Origin: Streptomyces sp. NBC_01233
GTDB lineage: Bacteria; Actinomycetota; Actinomycetes; Streptomycetales; Streptomycetaceae
DNA: 64,000 nucleotides
Assembly: GCF_035989305.1 (NCBI RefSeq)
Contig: NZ_CP108514.1
Coordinates: 3,658,501 to 3,722,500 of the forward strand
Reading direction: 5' to 3'
Shown here one piece after another: positions 8,733 to 25,523 of the stretch (position 1 is its first letter; every line of letters begins with the position of its first letter). The notes under the pieces are model-generated. The model was not told the origin of the DNA. It made no database searches and saw only the letters and a list, made by a program, of their open reading frames with translations. The translations under genes and the position numbers were made by a program.

Positions 8733-9980
8733 ATGAACGACTCTCCGGGCTGGGCTACGCCCGGATCCTCTCCGTCCGACGGCGAGCGGCCGGGAACCCC
8801 CGCCGCCCAGCCGGGCACCGACGGCGGCGCGCAGCAGCCCGGCCGGCCGGCCGGCGACCCGAAGTGGTCCGCCGAGCAGCCGCCGCCCGGCCAGTGGTCG
8901 AACCCGGGCACCACGGCTCCCGAAACCCCGCCGGCACCCCCGCAGCCCGCCGCGGGAGGCTGGGGACAGCGCCAGGACACCCCGTACGCAGGCCAGAACG
9001 GCCCCCAGTACGGCTACCCGGGCGGACCCGGCCAATGGGGCAGCCCCCCGGCCGCCAAGCCCGGTGTGATCCCCCTGCGCCCCCTGGGCCTGGGCGAGAT
9101 CCTCGACGGCGCGGTCGCCACCATGCGCACCCACTGGCGCTCGGTGCTGCCCATCACCCTGGTCGTGGTCACGGTCGTCCAGGTGATCAGCGTGCTCGTG
9201 CAGAAGTACATGCTGGAGGACGTCGTCCTCGCACCGAACGAGGACGTCACGCCCGAGCAGATGCTCGACAGCGTCGGCAGCACCCTGTCGGTGACGGTGG
9301 TGACCCAGTTCATCCAGATCCTCGGCACCATCGTGGTCACCGCGATGCTCACCATGGTCTTCAGCCGGGCCGTGCTCGGCCAGAGCTCCTCGGTCTCCAC
9401 CGCCTGGCGCGAGGCCCGCCCCCAGCTGCTGCGCCTGATCGGGCTCACCCTGCTGCTGGCCCTGGGCGCCATCCTGATCGGCGCCGTCCTGGTCCTGCCC
9501 GGCATCACCGCCGACAGCACCGGCCTGATCATCCTCGGCTTCGTCGCCTGGCTCCCGCTCCTCGTCTGGCTGGGGATCAAGTTCAGCCTGGCCTCGCCCG
9601 CCCTGATGCTGGAGAAGAGCAGCGTCTTCAAGGCCTTCGCCCGGTCCTCGAAGCTGGTCAAGGGCTCCTGGTGGCGCGTCTTCGGCATCACGCTGCTGAC
9701 CGGCGTCATCGCGTTCGTGGTCGGGCTGATGATCGTCGGCCCGCTCCAGCTGATCGGCCTCCTCGCCTTCGGCGGCGGGTTCGACGCCCTGGAGGACGGC
9801 AGCGCCCAGACCGCCTGGGGCACGCTGATCTTCTCCGCCATCGGCTTGATCATCGCGCAGACCATCGTCATGCCGATCCAGTCCGGCGTCACCGTCCTCC
9901 TCTACGTCGACCAGCGCATCCGGCGCGAGGGCCTCGACCTGGAGCTCGCCCGGGCGGCCGGCGTCGAGAACTACGGGTGA
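8733..9980 (+). CDS. Polytopic membrane protein with Pro/Gly-rich cytoplasmic head
   Basis: 415 residues from the ATG at 8733, preceded by GAAGGAGCGACG. Residues 1-115 are Pro/Gly/Gln-rich and probably disordered. The rest resembles the glycerophosphoryl-diester-phosphodiesterase membrane-domain group, with about six hydrophobic segments (SVLPITLVVVTVVQVISVLV, IIVVTAMLTMVF region, LTLLLALGAILIGAVLVLPG, LIILGFVAWLPLLVWLGI, ITLLTGVIAFVVGLMIVG, IFSAIGLIIAQTIV) and the MLEKSSVFKAFARSSKLVKGSWWRVF block. It carries no catalytic phosphodiesterase domain. The stop overlaps the next start (TGATG), so it is translationally coupled to the DUF4129 gene. Function unknown, probably structural or partner of the MoxR system downstream. 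Confidence 0.85.
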   Translation: MNDSPGWATPGSSPSDGERPGTPAAQPGTDGGAQQPGRPAGDPKWSAEQPPPGQWSNPGTTAPETPPAPPQPAAGGWGQRQDTPYAGQNGPQYGYPGGPGQWGSPPAAKPGVIPLRPLGLGEILDGAVATMRTHWRSVLPITLVVVTVVQVISVLVQKYMLEDVVLAPNEDVTPEQMLDSVGSTLSVTVVTQFIQILGTIVVTAMLTMVFSRAVLGQSSSVSTAWREARPQLLRLIGLTLLLALGAILIGAVLVLPGITADSTGLIILGFVAWLPLLVWLGIKFSLASPALMLEKSSVFKAFARSSKLVKGSWWRVFGITLLTGVIAFVVGLMIVGPLQLIGLLAFGGGFDALEDGSAQTAWGTLIFSAIGLIIAQTIVMPIQSGVTVLLYVDQRIRREGLDLELARAAGVENYG

Positions 9981-10611
9981 TGCGCGCGGAGGTCCCGCCG
10001 GTGACGACACCGCGCGAGGCCGCCCGTGAGGCGGCCTCGCGCGAGCTGTCCAAGCCGATGTACCACGAGAACGACCCGAGCCTGGTGGACCGCGCGACAC
10101 GCGCGTTCTTCGACTGGCTCGACGACCTTTTCGGCGCCGCCTCCGGGGCAACCCCCGGAGGCGCCGTCGGCCTGATCGCCGTCGTCCTCCTGGCAGCCCT
10201 CGCCATAGCCGCCCTGTGGTGGCGCCTGGGATCCCCGAGCCGCACCGCCACCTCCCCGGGCACCCTCTTCGACGACGGCATCCGCAGCGCCGCCGACCAC
10301 CGCAAGGCCGCCGACGCCCACGCCGCCGCCGGCCGCTGGACCGAAGCCGTCCAGGAACGCATGCGCGCCGTCGTCCGCTCCCTGGAGGAGCGCACCCTCC
10401 TGGACCCCCGCCCGGGCCGCACCGCCGACGAGGCGGCCGCCGAAGCCGCCGCGTCCCTCCCCGACCACGCCGCAGACCTCCGCGCCGCCGCCCGCACCTT
10501 CGACGACGTCACCTACGGCGGCCGCACCGCCGACGCCGACACGTACACGCGCCTGCGCACCCTCGACCTCACCCTCACCCACACCAAGCCCCTCCTGACG
10601 GGACCCACCCC

Positions 10612-10615
<4 letters not shown>
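9980..10615 (+). CDS. DUF4129 domain membrane protein
   Basis: 211 residues; ATG 9980 overlaps the previous stop. One membrane segment (AVGLIAVVLLAALAIAALWW) at about residues 57-77, then a cytoplasmic helical domain with HRKAADAHAAAGRWTEAVQERMRAVVRSLEER, which is the DUF4129 signature. Proteins of this family sit beside MoxR and DUF58 genes and often beside transglutaminase-like genes. The alignment with the rest of the operon suggests a shared complex. No enzymatic residues are apparent. Confidence 0.88.
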
Positions 10616-12152
<1,537 letters not shown>

Positions 12153-12156
<4 letters not shown>

Positions 12157-13139
12157 CGTACCCGGCCACCGAGTCCACGGCTGCGACCGCGGACAGCGCC
12201 CGCGCTTCCCTCGAAGCGCTCCGCACCGAGATCGGCAAGGCCGTGGTCGGCCAGGACTCGGCCGTCACCGGTCTCGTCGTCGCGCTCCTGTGCCGCGGCC
12301 ACGTCCTCCTCGAAGGCGTCCCCGGCGTCGCGAAGACCCTCCTCGTACGGGCCCTGGCCGCGTCCCTCGAACTCGACACCAAGCGCGTCCAGTTCACCCC
12401 CGACCTGATGCCGAGCGATGTCACCGGCTCGCTCGTCTACGACGCCCGCACCGCCGAGTTCTCCTTCCAGAACGGCCCGGTCTTCACCAACCTCCTCCTC
12501 GCGGACGAGATCAACCGCACGCCCCCGAAGACCCAGTCCTCCCTCCTCGAGGCGATGGAGGAACGCCAGGTCACGGTCGACGGAACCCCGCGCAAGCTGC
12601 CGGAGCCCTTCCTCGTCGCCGCCACCATGAACCCGGTCGAGTACGAGGGCACGTACCCCCTCCCGGAAGCCCAACTGGACCGCTTCCTGCTCAAGCTGAC
12701 GGTTCCTCTGCCCTCCCGCGAGGACGAGATCGGCGTCCTGACGCGCCACGCAGCCGGCTTCAACCCCCGCGACCTGCACGCCGCCGGCATCCGCCCGGTC
12801 GCCGGCCCGGCCCAGCTCGAAGCCGCCCGCGAGGCCGTCGCCAAGGTCTCCGTCTCCCCCGAGATCGCCGGCTACGTCGTCGACATCTGCCGCGCCACCC
12901 GCGAATCGCCGTCGCTCACCCTCGGCGTCTCCCCCCGCGGCGCGACCGCCCTGCTCGCCACCGCCCGCGCCTGGGCCTGGCTCACCGGCCGCGACTACGT
13001 CACCCCCGACGACGTCAAGGCCCTCTCCCTCCCGACACTGCGCCACCGCGTCCAGCTGCGCCCGGAAGCGGAGATGGAGGGAGTCACCGCCGACGCCGTC
13101 ATCACGGCGATCCTCTCCCACGTCCCCGTCCCCCGCTGA
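12153..13139 (+). CDS. MoxR-family AAA+ ATPase
   Basis: 328 residues; ATG 12153 overlaps the DUF4350 stop (ATGA). Walker A is GVPGVAKT (about residues 55-62). Walker B is LLADEINR, followed by the family motif TPPKTQSSLLEAMEE. Sensor 1 region ATMNPVEYEGTYPLPEAQLDRF and the C-terminal lid (VSPRGATALLATARAWAWL) are intact. MoxR ATPases act as chaperones that mature or insert cofactors into partner complexes, usually with a VWA or DUF58 protein, as here. The ATPase is cytoplasmic. Confidence 0.95.
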
Positions 13140-14449
13140 TGGCCCTCACCGGACGCGCCGCCCTGCTGGCGGCCCTCGGCAGCATTCCGGTCGGCGTCCT
13201 CGAACCGAGCTGGACGGGAATGCTCGCGGTCAACGGCCCGATCGCCCTGGCCTGCGCGGTCGACTACGCCCTGGCGGCGCCGGTCCGCAGCCTCGTGCTG
13301 GCCCGCTCGGGGGACACCTCGGTCCGCCTCGGCGAACCGGCGGACGTCCACCTCACCGTCACCAACCCCGGCAGCCGCACGCTACGGGCCCGCGTCCGCG
13401 ACGCCTGGCCCCCGAGCAGCTGGCTCCCCGGCACGGAGGGCGCCGCCTCCCGCCACGAGGTGGTCGTCCCCGCGGGCGAACGCCGCCGGCTGACCACCCG
13501 TCTGCTCCCCACCCGCCGCGGCGACCGCCGCGCGGACCGCGTCACGATCCGCTCGTACGGGCCCCTGGGCCTGTGGGCCCGCCAGGGCACCCACGTGTCC
13601 CCCTGGACGGTCCGGGTCCTGCCGCCCTTCACCAGCCGCAAGCACCTGCCCTCCCGGCTGGCCCGGCTGCGCGAACTGGACGGCCGTACCAGCGTCCTGA
13701 CGCGCGGTGAGGGCACCGAGTTCGACAGCCTCCGCGACTACGTCCCCGGCGACGACACCCGCTCCATCGACTGGCGCGCCACCGCCCGCCAGCACAAGGT
13801 GGCCGTCCGCACCTGGCGGCCCGAACGCGACCGGCACATCCTCATCTGCCTCGACACCGGCCGCACTTCGGCGGGCCGTGTCGGCGACGCCCCCCGCCTG
13901 GACTCCGCGATGGACGCGGCCCTGCTCCTCGCCGCCCTGGCCACCCGCGCCGGCGACCGCGTGGACCTGCTGGCCCACGACCGCCGCCCCCGGGCCCAGG
14001 TCCAAGGACGCGCGGCGGCCGACATCCTCCCGTCCTTCGTCAACGCGATGGCCCCCCTCGAACCCGAACTGGTCGAGACGGATGCCCGCACCCTGGTCTC
14101 CACCGTCCTGCGCAGCGCCCCGCGCCGGTCCCTGGTGGTCCTCCTGACGAGCCTGGACGCGGCCCCGATCGAAGAGGGCCTGCTCCCGCTGCTGCCCCGG
14201 CTCACCCAGCGCCACACGGTTCTGCTGGCCTCCGTCGCCGACCCGTACGTCGCCGAGATGACGAAGTCCCGCGGCAGCGTGGACGCGGTCTACGAGGCTG
14301 CGGCCGGCACCCAGGCCCAGGCCCAGCGCCGCCGCACCGCCGACCAGCTCTCCCGGCACGGCGTCCACGTCGTCGACGCGACCCCGGACACCCTGGCCCC
14401 GGCGCTGGCCGACGCCTACCTGGCCCTCAAGGCCGCCGGCCGCCTGTAG
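13139..14449 (+). CDS. DUF58 (VWA-like) membrane-anchored protein
   Basis: 436 residues; ATG overlaps the MoxR stop (TGATG). Two hydrophobic stretches at the N-terminus (ALLAALGSIPVGVLEP and NGPIALACAVDYALAAPV), a beta-rich segment, then the DUF58 signature GEGTEFDSLRDYVPGDDTRSIDWRATAR at about 194-221. After this comes a von Willebrand A-like fold whose metal site is partial (ILICLDTGRTSAG; the usual DxSxS reads DTGRT). DUF58 proteins pair with MoxR ATPases. It is the last gene of the operon, which ends at a strong palindrome 38 bp downstream. Confidence 0.93.
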   Translation: MALTGRAALLAALGSIPVGVLEPSWTGMLAVNGPIALACAVDYALAAPVRSLVLARSGDTSVRLGEPADVHLTVTNPGSRTLRARVRDAWPPSSWLPGTEGAASRHEVVVPAGERRRLTTRLLPTRRGDRRADRVTIRSYGPLGLWARQGTHVSPWTVRVLPPFTSRKHLPSRLARLRELDGRTSVLTRGEGTEFDSLRDYVPGDDTRSIDWRATARQHKVAVRTWRPERDRHILICLDTGRTSAGRVGDAPRLDSAMDAALLLAALATRAGDRVDLLAHDRRPRAQVQGRAAADILPSFVNAMAPLEPELVETDARTLVSTVLRSAPRRSLVVLLTSLDAAPIEEGLLPLLPRLTQRHTVLLASVADPYVAEMTKSRGSVDAVYEAAAGTQAQAQRRRTADQLSRHGVHVVDATPDTLAPALADAYLALKAAGRL

Positions 14450-14487
14450 CCTGCCGCCCGCCACTGTCCGTTCTCCTCACGGTGCAG

Positions 14488-14517
14488 CCGACGAGCTGAA
14501 GGCCTTCAGCTCGTCGG
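14488..14517 (+). terminator. 30-bp perfect palindrome, operon terminator
   Basis: A 15-bp arm centred on GG|CC, with arms including CGACGAGCTGAA and its complement, lies 38 bp after the DUF58 stop. There is no T-run, as is common for Streptomyces terminators. It separates the operon from the Uma2 gene. Confidence 0.75.
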
Positions 14518-14555
14518 GCTGAATACGCTGGTCGGGCACCCACCAGGAGGACACC

Positions 14556-15152
14556 ATGGCCGACCTCACCCCCGAGCAGATGCGCCGAATGCACGACTTC
14601 GCGGAGCAGCTCGCGGAGCTGGCCGAGCACCAGGAGGACTCGTGGAAGGTGCAGACGACCGACGGCCGGATCTTCCTCACGATGATGAGCCCCACGGCTC
14701 CCCACGGGCTCAACGTGGCGCGACTGCGCCGCCAGATCGAGGCCCAGACGCCAGAGGTCATGGCGCTCAACGACACGAACATGGGCGATCCCCAGACCGG
14801 CCTGGCCAAAGTCCCCGATCTCTTGGTCATCGCGGAAGAAGCCACCGACGACACGGCGAAGGTCGTCCACTCCCGCGACGTCCTGATGGTGCTGGAAGTC
14901 CTCTCCCGCACGAACTCGCTCACTGACATCCGCGACAAGCTGCACGACTACCCGAGGATGGGGGTCCCCGTGTATGTCGTGGTAGACCCCCGCAAGGACA
15001 AGAAGACCGTCACCGTGCACACCGACCCCTCAGCAGGGCCCGACGGCATCCGCTACCGCAAAACGGTCCCCTACGCCTTCGGGGACACTGTCACCGCCGG
15101 CCGCTGGACGCTCGACACGAGCAGCCTCAAGAGCTACCCCGCCGACTGGTGA
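14556..15152 (+). CDS. Uma2-family (DUF820) restriction-endonuclease-like protein
   Basis: 198 residues; the ATG follows CACCAGGAGGACACC. The PD-(D/E)xK-type core is visible: VPDLLVIAEEA (D of the motif) then VLMVLEVLSRTNSLTDIRDKLHDYPRMGVPVYVVVDPR, where LEVLS.TN and the K in RDKL.DY are the conserved Uma2 residues. This family is abundant in Streptomyces and cyanobacteria; nuclease activity is predicted by fold only. A strong bidirectional hairpin follows. Confidence 0.85.
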   Translation: MADLTPEQMRRMHDFAEQLAELAEHQEDSWKVQTTDGRIFLTMMSPTAPHGLNVARLRRQIEAQTPEVMALNDTNMGDPQTGLAKVPDLLVIAEEATDDTAKVVHSRDVLMVLEVLSRTNSLTDIRDKLHDYPRMGVPVYVVVDPRKDKKTVTVHTDPSAGPDGIRYRKTVPYAFGDTVTAGRWTLDTSSLKSYPADW

Positions 15153-15203
15153 AGCCCCTGAGTCAGTCGGTCGCACCAAGCGACCCTGCCGGTAAACGCA
15201 GAA

Positions 15204-15241
15204 AAGCCCCGCACCGAACCCGAGGGTTTGGTGCGGGGCTT
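15204..15241. terminator. Terminator of the rRNA operon, shared with the Uma2 gene
   Basis: An 18-bp stem (15204-15221 with 15224-15241, one G.U-type mismatch) just downstream of 5S on the minus strand. Read on the minus strand the stem ends in a short T run, as expected for an intrinsic terminator. It also lies about 50 bp after the Uma2 stop, so it can serve both directions. Confidence 0.85.
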
Positions 15242-15253
15242 CCCACAATGATT

Positions 15254-15372
15254 GTTCGGCGGCGTCCTACTCTCCCACAGGGTCCCCCCTGCAGTACCAT
15301 CGGCGCTGAAAGGCTTAGCTTCCGGGTTCGGAATGTAACCGGGCGTTTCCCTAACGCTATGACCACCGAAAC
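15254..15372 (-). rRNA. rrf: 5S ribosomal RNA
   Basis: About 119 bases. The minus strand begins GTTTCGGTGGTCATAGCG and ends near GACGCCGCCGAAC, the closing helix of actinobacterial 5S. The conserved CCGAACCCGGAAGCTAAG core is present. Ends are set by helix pairing and may be off by two bases. It lies about 76 bp after 23S. Confidence 0.95.
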
Positions 15373-15448
15373 ACTATGAAATTTGAACGCTGGCATGAAC
15401 ACAGCTGTTCGTTATTTCAGAACTAACACAGTGGACGCGAGCAACTGA

Positions 15449-18569
<3,121 letters not shown>

Positions 18570-18850
18570 ACAGATGCTCGCGTCCACTGTGTAGTTCTCA
18601 AACAACGACCAGCCACCCATCACCCTGCTCCCTCAAGGAGAACAAGTTCACTGGGGCCGGCACTGAAGACATGACCTCACGGCCGTACCTTCAGGACCCA
18701 ACAACGTGCCAAGCACGATCCCCTCCACCATTCCTGTGTTCCACGCCCAAGGGCAGTACTTACAGAAGGTTTCGGAAACCGTGCCAACTAATCAACGTTC
18801 CACCCATGAGCTGACCGTGCAGAACATTTGTCTGCAATCGGTACTGTGCT

Positions 18851-20380
<1,530 letters not shown>

Positions 20381-20986
20381 ATGTTTACCCGTAATCGGGT
20401 GCACACATCACTTAGAGCGGGCACGTCATGTCGGAATAAGACCGACGCGCCACAACGTCCTCGCTGTGTAATTGCCTGCCAGCACCCGAAGGCCCGACAG
20501 GTCTTTTTCAAAGGAACCTCATCCACCGAAGTGGACGGGGTATCAACTTCTGGCGTTGATTTTTGGCACGCTGTTGAGTTCTCAAGGAACGGACGCTTCC
20601 TTTGTACTCACCCGCAGCTACATTCGCTGGGGCTTTCCTCCGGGCTTTTCGTTCTGTGTTCTTACGTTTCCGACTCTATCAGACTCTTTCGGGCCCGACT
20701 TCCTCGATGCTTTCCAGTTCCTGCGCTTTCGCGCTTTCTCTTTCCGGCGATTCCGACTCTATCAGAAGTTCTCCACCGGATTTCCCGGCTTGGATTCCTG
20801 AATGAGGAGTCGGCTACGCCCCACTGGAATTCAATTCCTTGGTGGGGACGCGAGATAGGTTAAACCATCGCTGCCGAACTTGTCCAGTTCGAGGCAACCG
20901 TTCAAATCTACCTCCCCGCGCGCTCCGTGTCAACGGTCTTCGCGGGACGACGAGGAGACTAGCAGCTCAGCGGGCTCGTACGCACA
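20381..20986 (-). promoter_or_regulatory. rRNA operon promoter and leader region
   Basis: This 606-bp non-coding region precedes 16S. On the minus strand two copies of a 16-bp motif with core CTGATAGAGTCGG lie 83 bp apart (20668-20683 and 20751-20766). Each contains TAGAGT, a plausible -10 box of a tandem rRNA promoter; matching -35 boxes are weak. Downstream, around 20555-20605, is the TTGAGAACTCAACAGCGTGC leader stretch found before many actinobacterial rRNA operons, thought to take part in antitermination and processing. Short ORFs here are not credible. Confidence 0.75.
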
Positions 20987-21994
20987 TCAGGCCGCGGTCG
21001 GGAGCGTCGCCGTCCGGTCGGCGGCCTCGACGTCACCCACCTCGCCCGCGCGGGAGGCCCTGCCGCCCAGGACGAAGACGTAGAGCAGGAAGGCGGCCTC
21101 GGCGACGACGCCGATGGTGATGCGGGCCCAGGTGGGGAGGCCCGACGGGGTCACGAAGCCCTCGATCAGGCCCGAGACGAACAGCACCACCGCGAGGCCG
21201 ATGGCCATGCCGAGGGCGGCGCGGCCCTGTTCCGCCAGGGCGGTGCGGCGGGTGCGGGGGCCCGGATCGATGACCGTCCAGCCCAGGCGCAGGCCCGTGC
21301 CCGCGGCCACGAAGACGGCCGTCAGTTCGAGCAGGCCGTGCGGGAGGATCAGGCCGAGGAAGACGTCGAGGCGGCCGGCGGAGGCCATCAGGCCGAGGCC
21401 GACCCCGAGGTTGGCCATGTTCAGGAACAGGATCCACAGCACGGGGAGTCCGAGGAAGGCGCCGAGGACGAGGCAGATCGCCGCCGCCTGGGCGTTGTTC
21501 GTCCAGACCTTGGCGGCGAAGGAGCCCGCGGGGTGGCTGGAGTAGTACGTCTCGTACTCGCCGCCCGGCTGCGTGAGCGCCTTCAGGTCCGCCGGGGCCG
21601 CGATGGCGCCCTGGACCTCGGGGTGCGTGGCTATCCACCAGCCGATGAGCACGCCGAGCGCCGTGGAGAGCAGTGCGGTCGGTATCCACCAGCGGCGGCT
21701 GCGGTAGACCGCGGCCGGGAAGGCCGCCGTGAAGAAGAGGGCGGCGTCGCGCCAGCCGGCCCGGCGGGTGCCGGTCACCGTGGCGCGGGCGCGCGCGACC
21801 AGCTGGGTCAGCCGGCCCGTGAGCATGGGGTCGGGGGTGCTGGACTGGATGAGGGAGAGGTGGGTGGAGGTGCGCTGGTAGAGCGCGACGAGTTCGTCGG
21901 CCTCCGCACCGGTGAGCTTGCGGCCGCGGCCCAGGAGCTGCTCCAGGCGGTCCCATTCCGCGCGGTGTGCCGTCACGAAGACGTCGAGATCCAT
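20987..21994 (-). CDS. SpoIIM-like (stage II sporulation protein M) membrane protein
   Basis: 335 residues starting MDLDVFVTAHRAEWDRLEQLLGR. A cytoplasmic helical head of about 95 residues is followed by hydrophobic segments (WIPTALLSTALGVLIGWWIA; AAAICLVLGAFLGLPVLWILFLNMANLGVGLGLMA; GLILPHGLLELTAVFVAAGTGLRLGW; LGMAIGLAVVLFVSGLIEGF; ITIGVVAEAAFLLYVFVLG). LPHGLLELTAVFVAAGTGL is the SpoIIM family hallmark. In Bacillus SpoIIM recruits the septal peptidoglycan hydrolases; the Streptomyces homologue is of unknown role. It is divergent from the RDD gene, the pairing commonly seen in actinobacteria. Confidence 0.9.
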   Translation of the reverse strand: MDLDVFVTAHRAEWDRLEQLLGRGRKLTGAEADELVALYQRTSTHLSLIQSSTPDPMLTGRLTQLVARARATVTGTRRAGWRDAALFFTAAFPAAVYRSRRWWIPTALLSTALGVLIGWWIATHPEVQGAIAAPADLKALTQPGGEYETYYSSHPAGSFAAKVWTNNAQAAAICLVLGAFLGLPVLWILFLNMANLGVGLGLMASAGRLDVFLGLILPHGLLELTAVFVAAGTGLRLGWTVIDPGPRTRRTALAEQGRAALGMAIGLAVVLFVSGLIEGFVTPSGLPTWARITIGVVAEAAFLLYVFVLGGRASRAGEVGDVEAADRTATLPTAA

Positions 21995-22105
21995 CCGGTT
22001 GCCGCTCCCCTGCCCCAGGTCACCTGCTGCTGCCTATTCCTCGTGTGGTCAGCTTGGCAGACTGGATGCCGTTGGGGCGGGGCAGGTCACATGAGAGGTG
22101 CTGCG

Positions 22106-23038
22106 GTGAGCGATCTGGTGACGGGGGACGCGGTCGTCCTGGGGTTGCGGCCCGCGAGGCTGCCGAGCCGCGGGCTGGCGATCCTCCTCGACCTGGTCGT
22201 GTACGTCACCGGGTACGTGCTGCTCTCGGTCGGACTGGCCCTCGCGACCGCCTCGCTCGACGACGCCGCCCAGGCGGCCGTGGGAGTGGCGAGCTTCCTC
22301 CTGTTGCTGGTCGGCGTGCCGATCGCCGTGGAGACGCTGTCCCACGGGCGGTCCCTGGGCAAGCTCGCCTGCGGGCTGCGGGTGGTGCGCGACGACGGCG
22401 GCCCGATCCGGTTCCGGCATGCGCTGGTCCGCGGGGCCATGGGAGTCGTGGAGCTGCTGCTGACCTTCGGGACGGTGGCGTGCATCGCCTCGCTGGTCTC
22501 GGCGCGCGGGCGGCGGGTCGGGGACGTCTTCGCCGGGACGCTCGTGGTCCGGGAGCGGGTGCCGGGGGCCCGGGTGATGCCGGTGCCCCCGCCGCCGCCG
22601 TGGCTGGCCGGGCGGTTCACCGGGCTGGACCTGTCGGCGGTGCCGGACGGTCTGTGGCTGGCGATTCGCCAGTACCTGACGCGGATGAACCAGCTGGATC
22701 CGCAGGTGGGCGCCGCGATGGCGGCGAGGCTCGCGGACGATCTGGTGGCGCGCACGGGGGCGCCTGCACCGGCGGGGGTGCCCGCTGCCGCGTTCCTGAT
22801 GGCCGTGGTGCACGAGCGGCAGTCGCGGGACGCCGCCAAGGCGTTCCGGTCCGCCGCTGCCGCCGCCCCCGCGCCGGCCCCCGCCTTTGCGCCGGCCCCC
22901 GCTCCTGCCGGGTACGTGCCGACGCCCGTTCCGGCCCCCGTTGCGACGCCCGTTCCGACGCCGGCTCCCTACGTGGCTCCCGCGCCCGTGGCCCCCGTGG
23001 AGGCGCCGCGCGCCGGGGGGTTCGCGCCGCCCGCCTGA
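22106..23038 (+). CDS. RDD-family membrane protein with Pro/Ala-rich tail
   Basis: 310 residues from the GTG at 22106, chosen because GAGAGG lies seven bases upstream and the family starts near SDLVTGDAVVLGLRPARLPSRGLA. An ATG at 22091 would add five residues. The RDD domain covers about 15-160: R in LPSRGLAILLDLVVY, then membrane segments and SHGRSLGKLACGLRVVRDDGGPI. The last 60 residues are Ala/Pro-rich (APAPAPAFAPAPAP type) and probably disordered. RDD proteins are poorly understood; some are Na+/H+ antiporters. Divergent from the SpoIIM-like gene with 111 bp between the starts. Confidence 0.87.
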   Translation: MSDLVTGDAVVLGLRPARLPSRGLAILLDLVVYVTGYVLLSVGLALATASLDDAAQAAVGVASFLLLLVGVPIAVETLSHGRSLGKLACGLRVVRDDGGPIRFRHALVRGAMGVVELLLTFGTVACIASLVSARGRRVGDVFAGTLVVRERVPGARVMPVPPPPPWLAGRFTGLDLSAVPDGLWLAIRQYLTRMNQLDPQVGAAMAARLADDLVARTGAPAPAGVPAAAFLMAVVHERQSRDAAKAFRSAAAAAPAPAPAFAPAPAPAGYVPTPVPAPVATPVPTPAPYVAPAPVAPVEAPRAGGFAPPA

Positions 23039-23042
23039 GGGG

Positions 23043-23672
23043 TCAGTGCTCCTCGAAGGTGGAGGGCGGCGTCTCCAGGTGCTCGAGCTCGATGCCGGGG
23101 GCCGAGAGCACCACGTCGCCGGCGATGTGGATCGTATGGACCTCGCCCGTGTCCAGGGCGCTGACCTGGTACTCGTCCACAAGGAGCGGGCCGCTGTCGG
23201 TGGGGTGTTCCTCGCGGGCCAGCAGGGCCCACGCCTGGTCGACCGTACGGGGGGCCAGGACCGGGTCGGTGAGGGCGAGGAGCCGGACGCGGGTGGCGGG
23301 GGCTCCTGGGGTCAGGCGCAGCAGGCGGGCCGTGGCGACCAGGAAGGCCGGGGAGGTGCCGGTGAAACCGGGGGCGGCGATGTTGCCCTCGGTGGCCTCG
23401 GTGCCGGTGGGGTCCGTACGGACCCAGGTGACGCCGTCGATGGCGGCGCCGCGGACCTGCCAGCTCGCGGCGTTCACTTCGAGGCGGATGGGGCGGCCGA
23501 GTTCGTCGATCGCGAGGTCGACGGAGCCGCGGTGGTCGCCGTTCGGCGCGGTGAGCTGGGAGACGTAGCGCCAGCCCGAGGGGCCGGGGGCGCAGTGGAA
23601 GTGCTCCTCGCCGAGGGGGGTGTGGTCGTGCGGGTCGTGGAGCGAGTATCGGCCGCGGGGCATGGTGCGCAC
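23043..23672 (-). CDS. Conserved hypothetical protein
   Basis: 209 residues from a GTG at 23672 (an ATG three codons later is possible). Soluble, no signal peptide or membrane segment. Features visible: RGRYSLHDPHDHTPLGEEHF at the start, then a beta-rich region (GWRYVSQL, GSVDLAIDELGRPIRLEV, VTWVRTDPTGTE) and LLVDEYQVSALDTGEVHTI near the end. I do not recognise a family with certainty; it is usually found next to the RDD gene in Streptomyces. Convergent with the RDD gene, four bases between the stops. Confidence 0.75.
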   Translation of the reverse strand: MRTMPRGRYSLHDPHDHTPLGEEHFHCAPGPSGWRYVSQLTAPNGDHRGSVDLAIDELGRPIRLEVNAASWQVRGAAIDGVTWVRTDPTGTEATEGNIAAPGFTGTSPAFLVATARLLRLTPGAPATRVRLLALTDPVLAPRTVDQAWALLAREEHPTDSGPLLVDEYQVSALDTGEVHTIHIAGDVVLSAPGIELEHLETPPSTFEEH

Positions 23673-23716
23673 ACTTCTTGGGATCGAGGGCGTCGGGGGG
23701 ATCGAGGGATACGGGG

Positions 23717-23746
23717 CAGGCCCCCGGCACGGGTGCCGGGGGCCTG
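23717..23746 (-). terminator. Terminator downstream of sahH
   Basis: A perfect 13-bp GC-rich stem (23717-23729 with 23734-23746) and a four-base loop, about 55 bp after the sahH stop and just upstream of the hypothetical gene on the same strand. Confidence 0.8.
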
Positions 23747-23763
23747 CTTCACGTGATGCCGCC

Positions 23764-23801
23764 GCTGATCAGAGGCTGATCAGGAGCTGATCGGGGGTTG
23801 A

Positions 23802-23807
<6 letters not shown>
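23764..23807. repeat. Four imperfect 11-bp repeats at the sahH stop codon
   Basis: Four units of GCTGATCAGAG-like sequence in tandem with an exact 11-bp period; the last unit includes the sahH stop. Each unit holds TGATC(A), so the array also offers several short self-complementary sites. Confidence 0.75.
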
Positions 23808-25238
<1,431 letters not shown>

Positions 25239-25523
25239 GGGTGCTGCTCCTCATGGTTCGAGAGGTGGGTACGGCTGGTCCGTGCGCCGTCCTGGGGACG
25301 GGACACCGAGCACAGTCCGTCGGGGGTCCTCTCTCCCCTCGGCCGGTCGCAAGGACCGCCCGACCCGCCATCAGCAGCGACGCCTGACACTGACCACGAA
25401 TCTACACCGATCGGCGGAGTGAGCCCCAGTCAGACGAGGAAGAAGGCGTGTGGTGAGCCAGGCCCTCCGATTGGCGCTTTCGGGGCCTTTCCGACATTTG
25501 ATCCGCCGTTCACGCACGGGAGA
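25239..25523. promoter_or_regulatory. sahH upstream region
   Basis: About 285 bp without a supported gene. On the minus strand a possible -10 box TAGATT lies near 25400, about 160 bp before the start, giving a long GC-rich leader with potential stems around 25285-25310 (GTCC...GGAC). I could not fit the S-adenosylhomocysteine riboswitch consensus to it. Confidence 0.35.

Noticed and set aside
21338..22105. Longer start for the RDD protein
   Set aside because: The extension is the antisense of the SpoIIM-like gene; the family starts at 22106 where a ribosome binding site is present.
25239..25400. S-adenosylhomocysteine riboswitch before sahH
   Set aside because: GC-rich stems exist but I could not place the conserved core of the known SAH riboswitch. 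A covariance search with the SAH riboswitch model would decide; a significant hit would overturn this.
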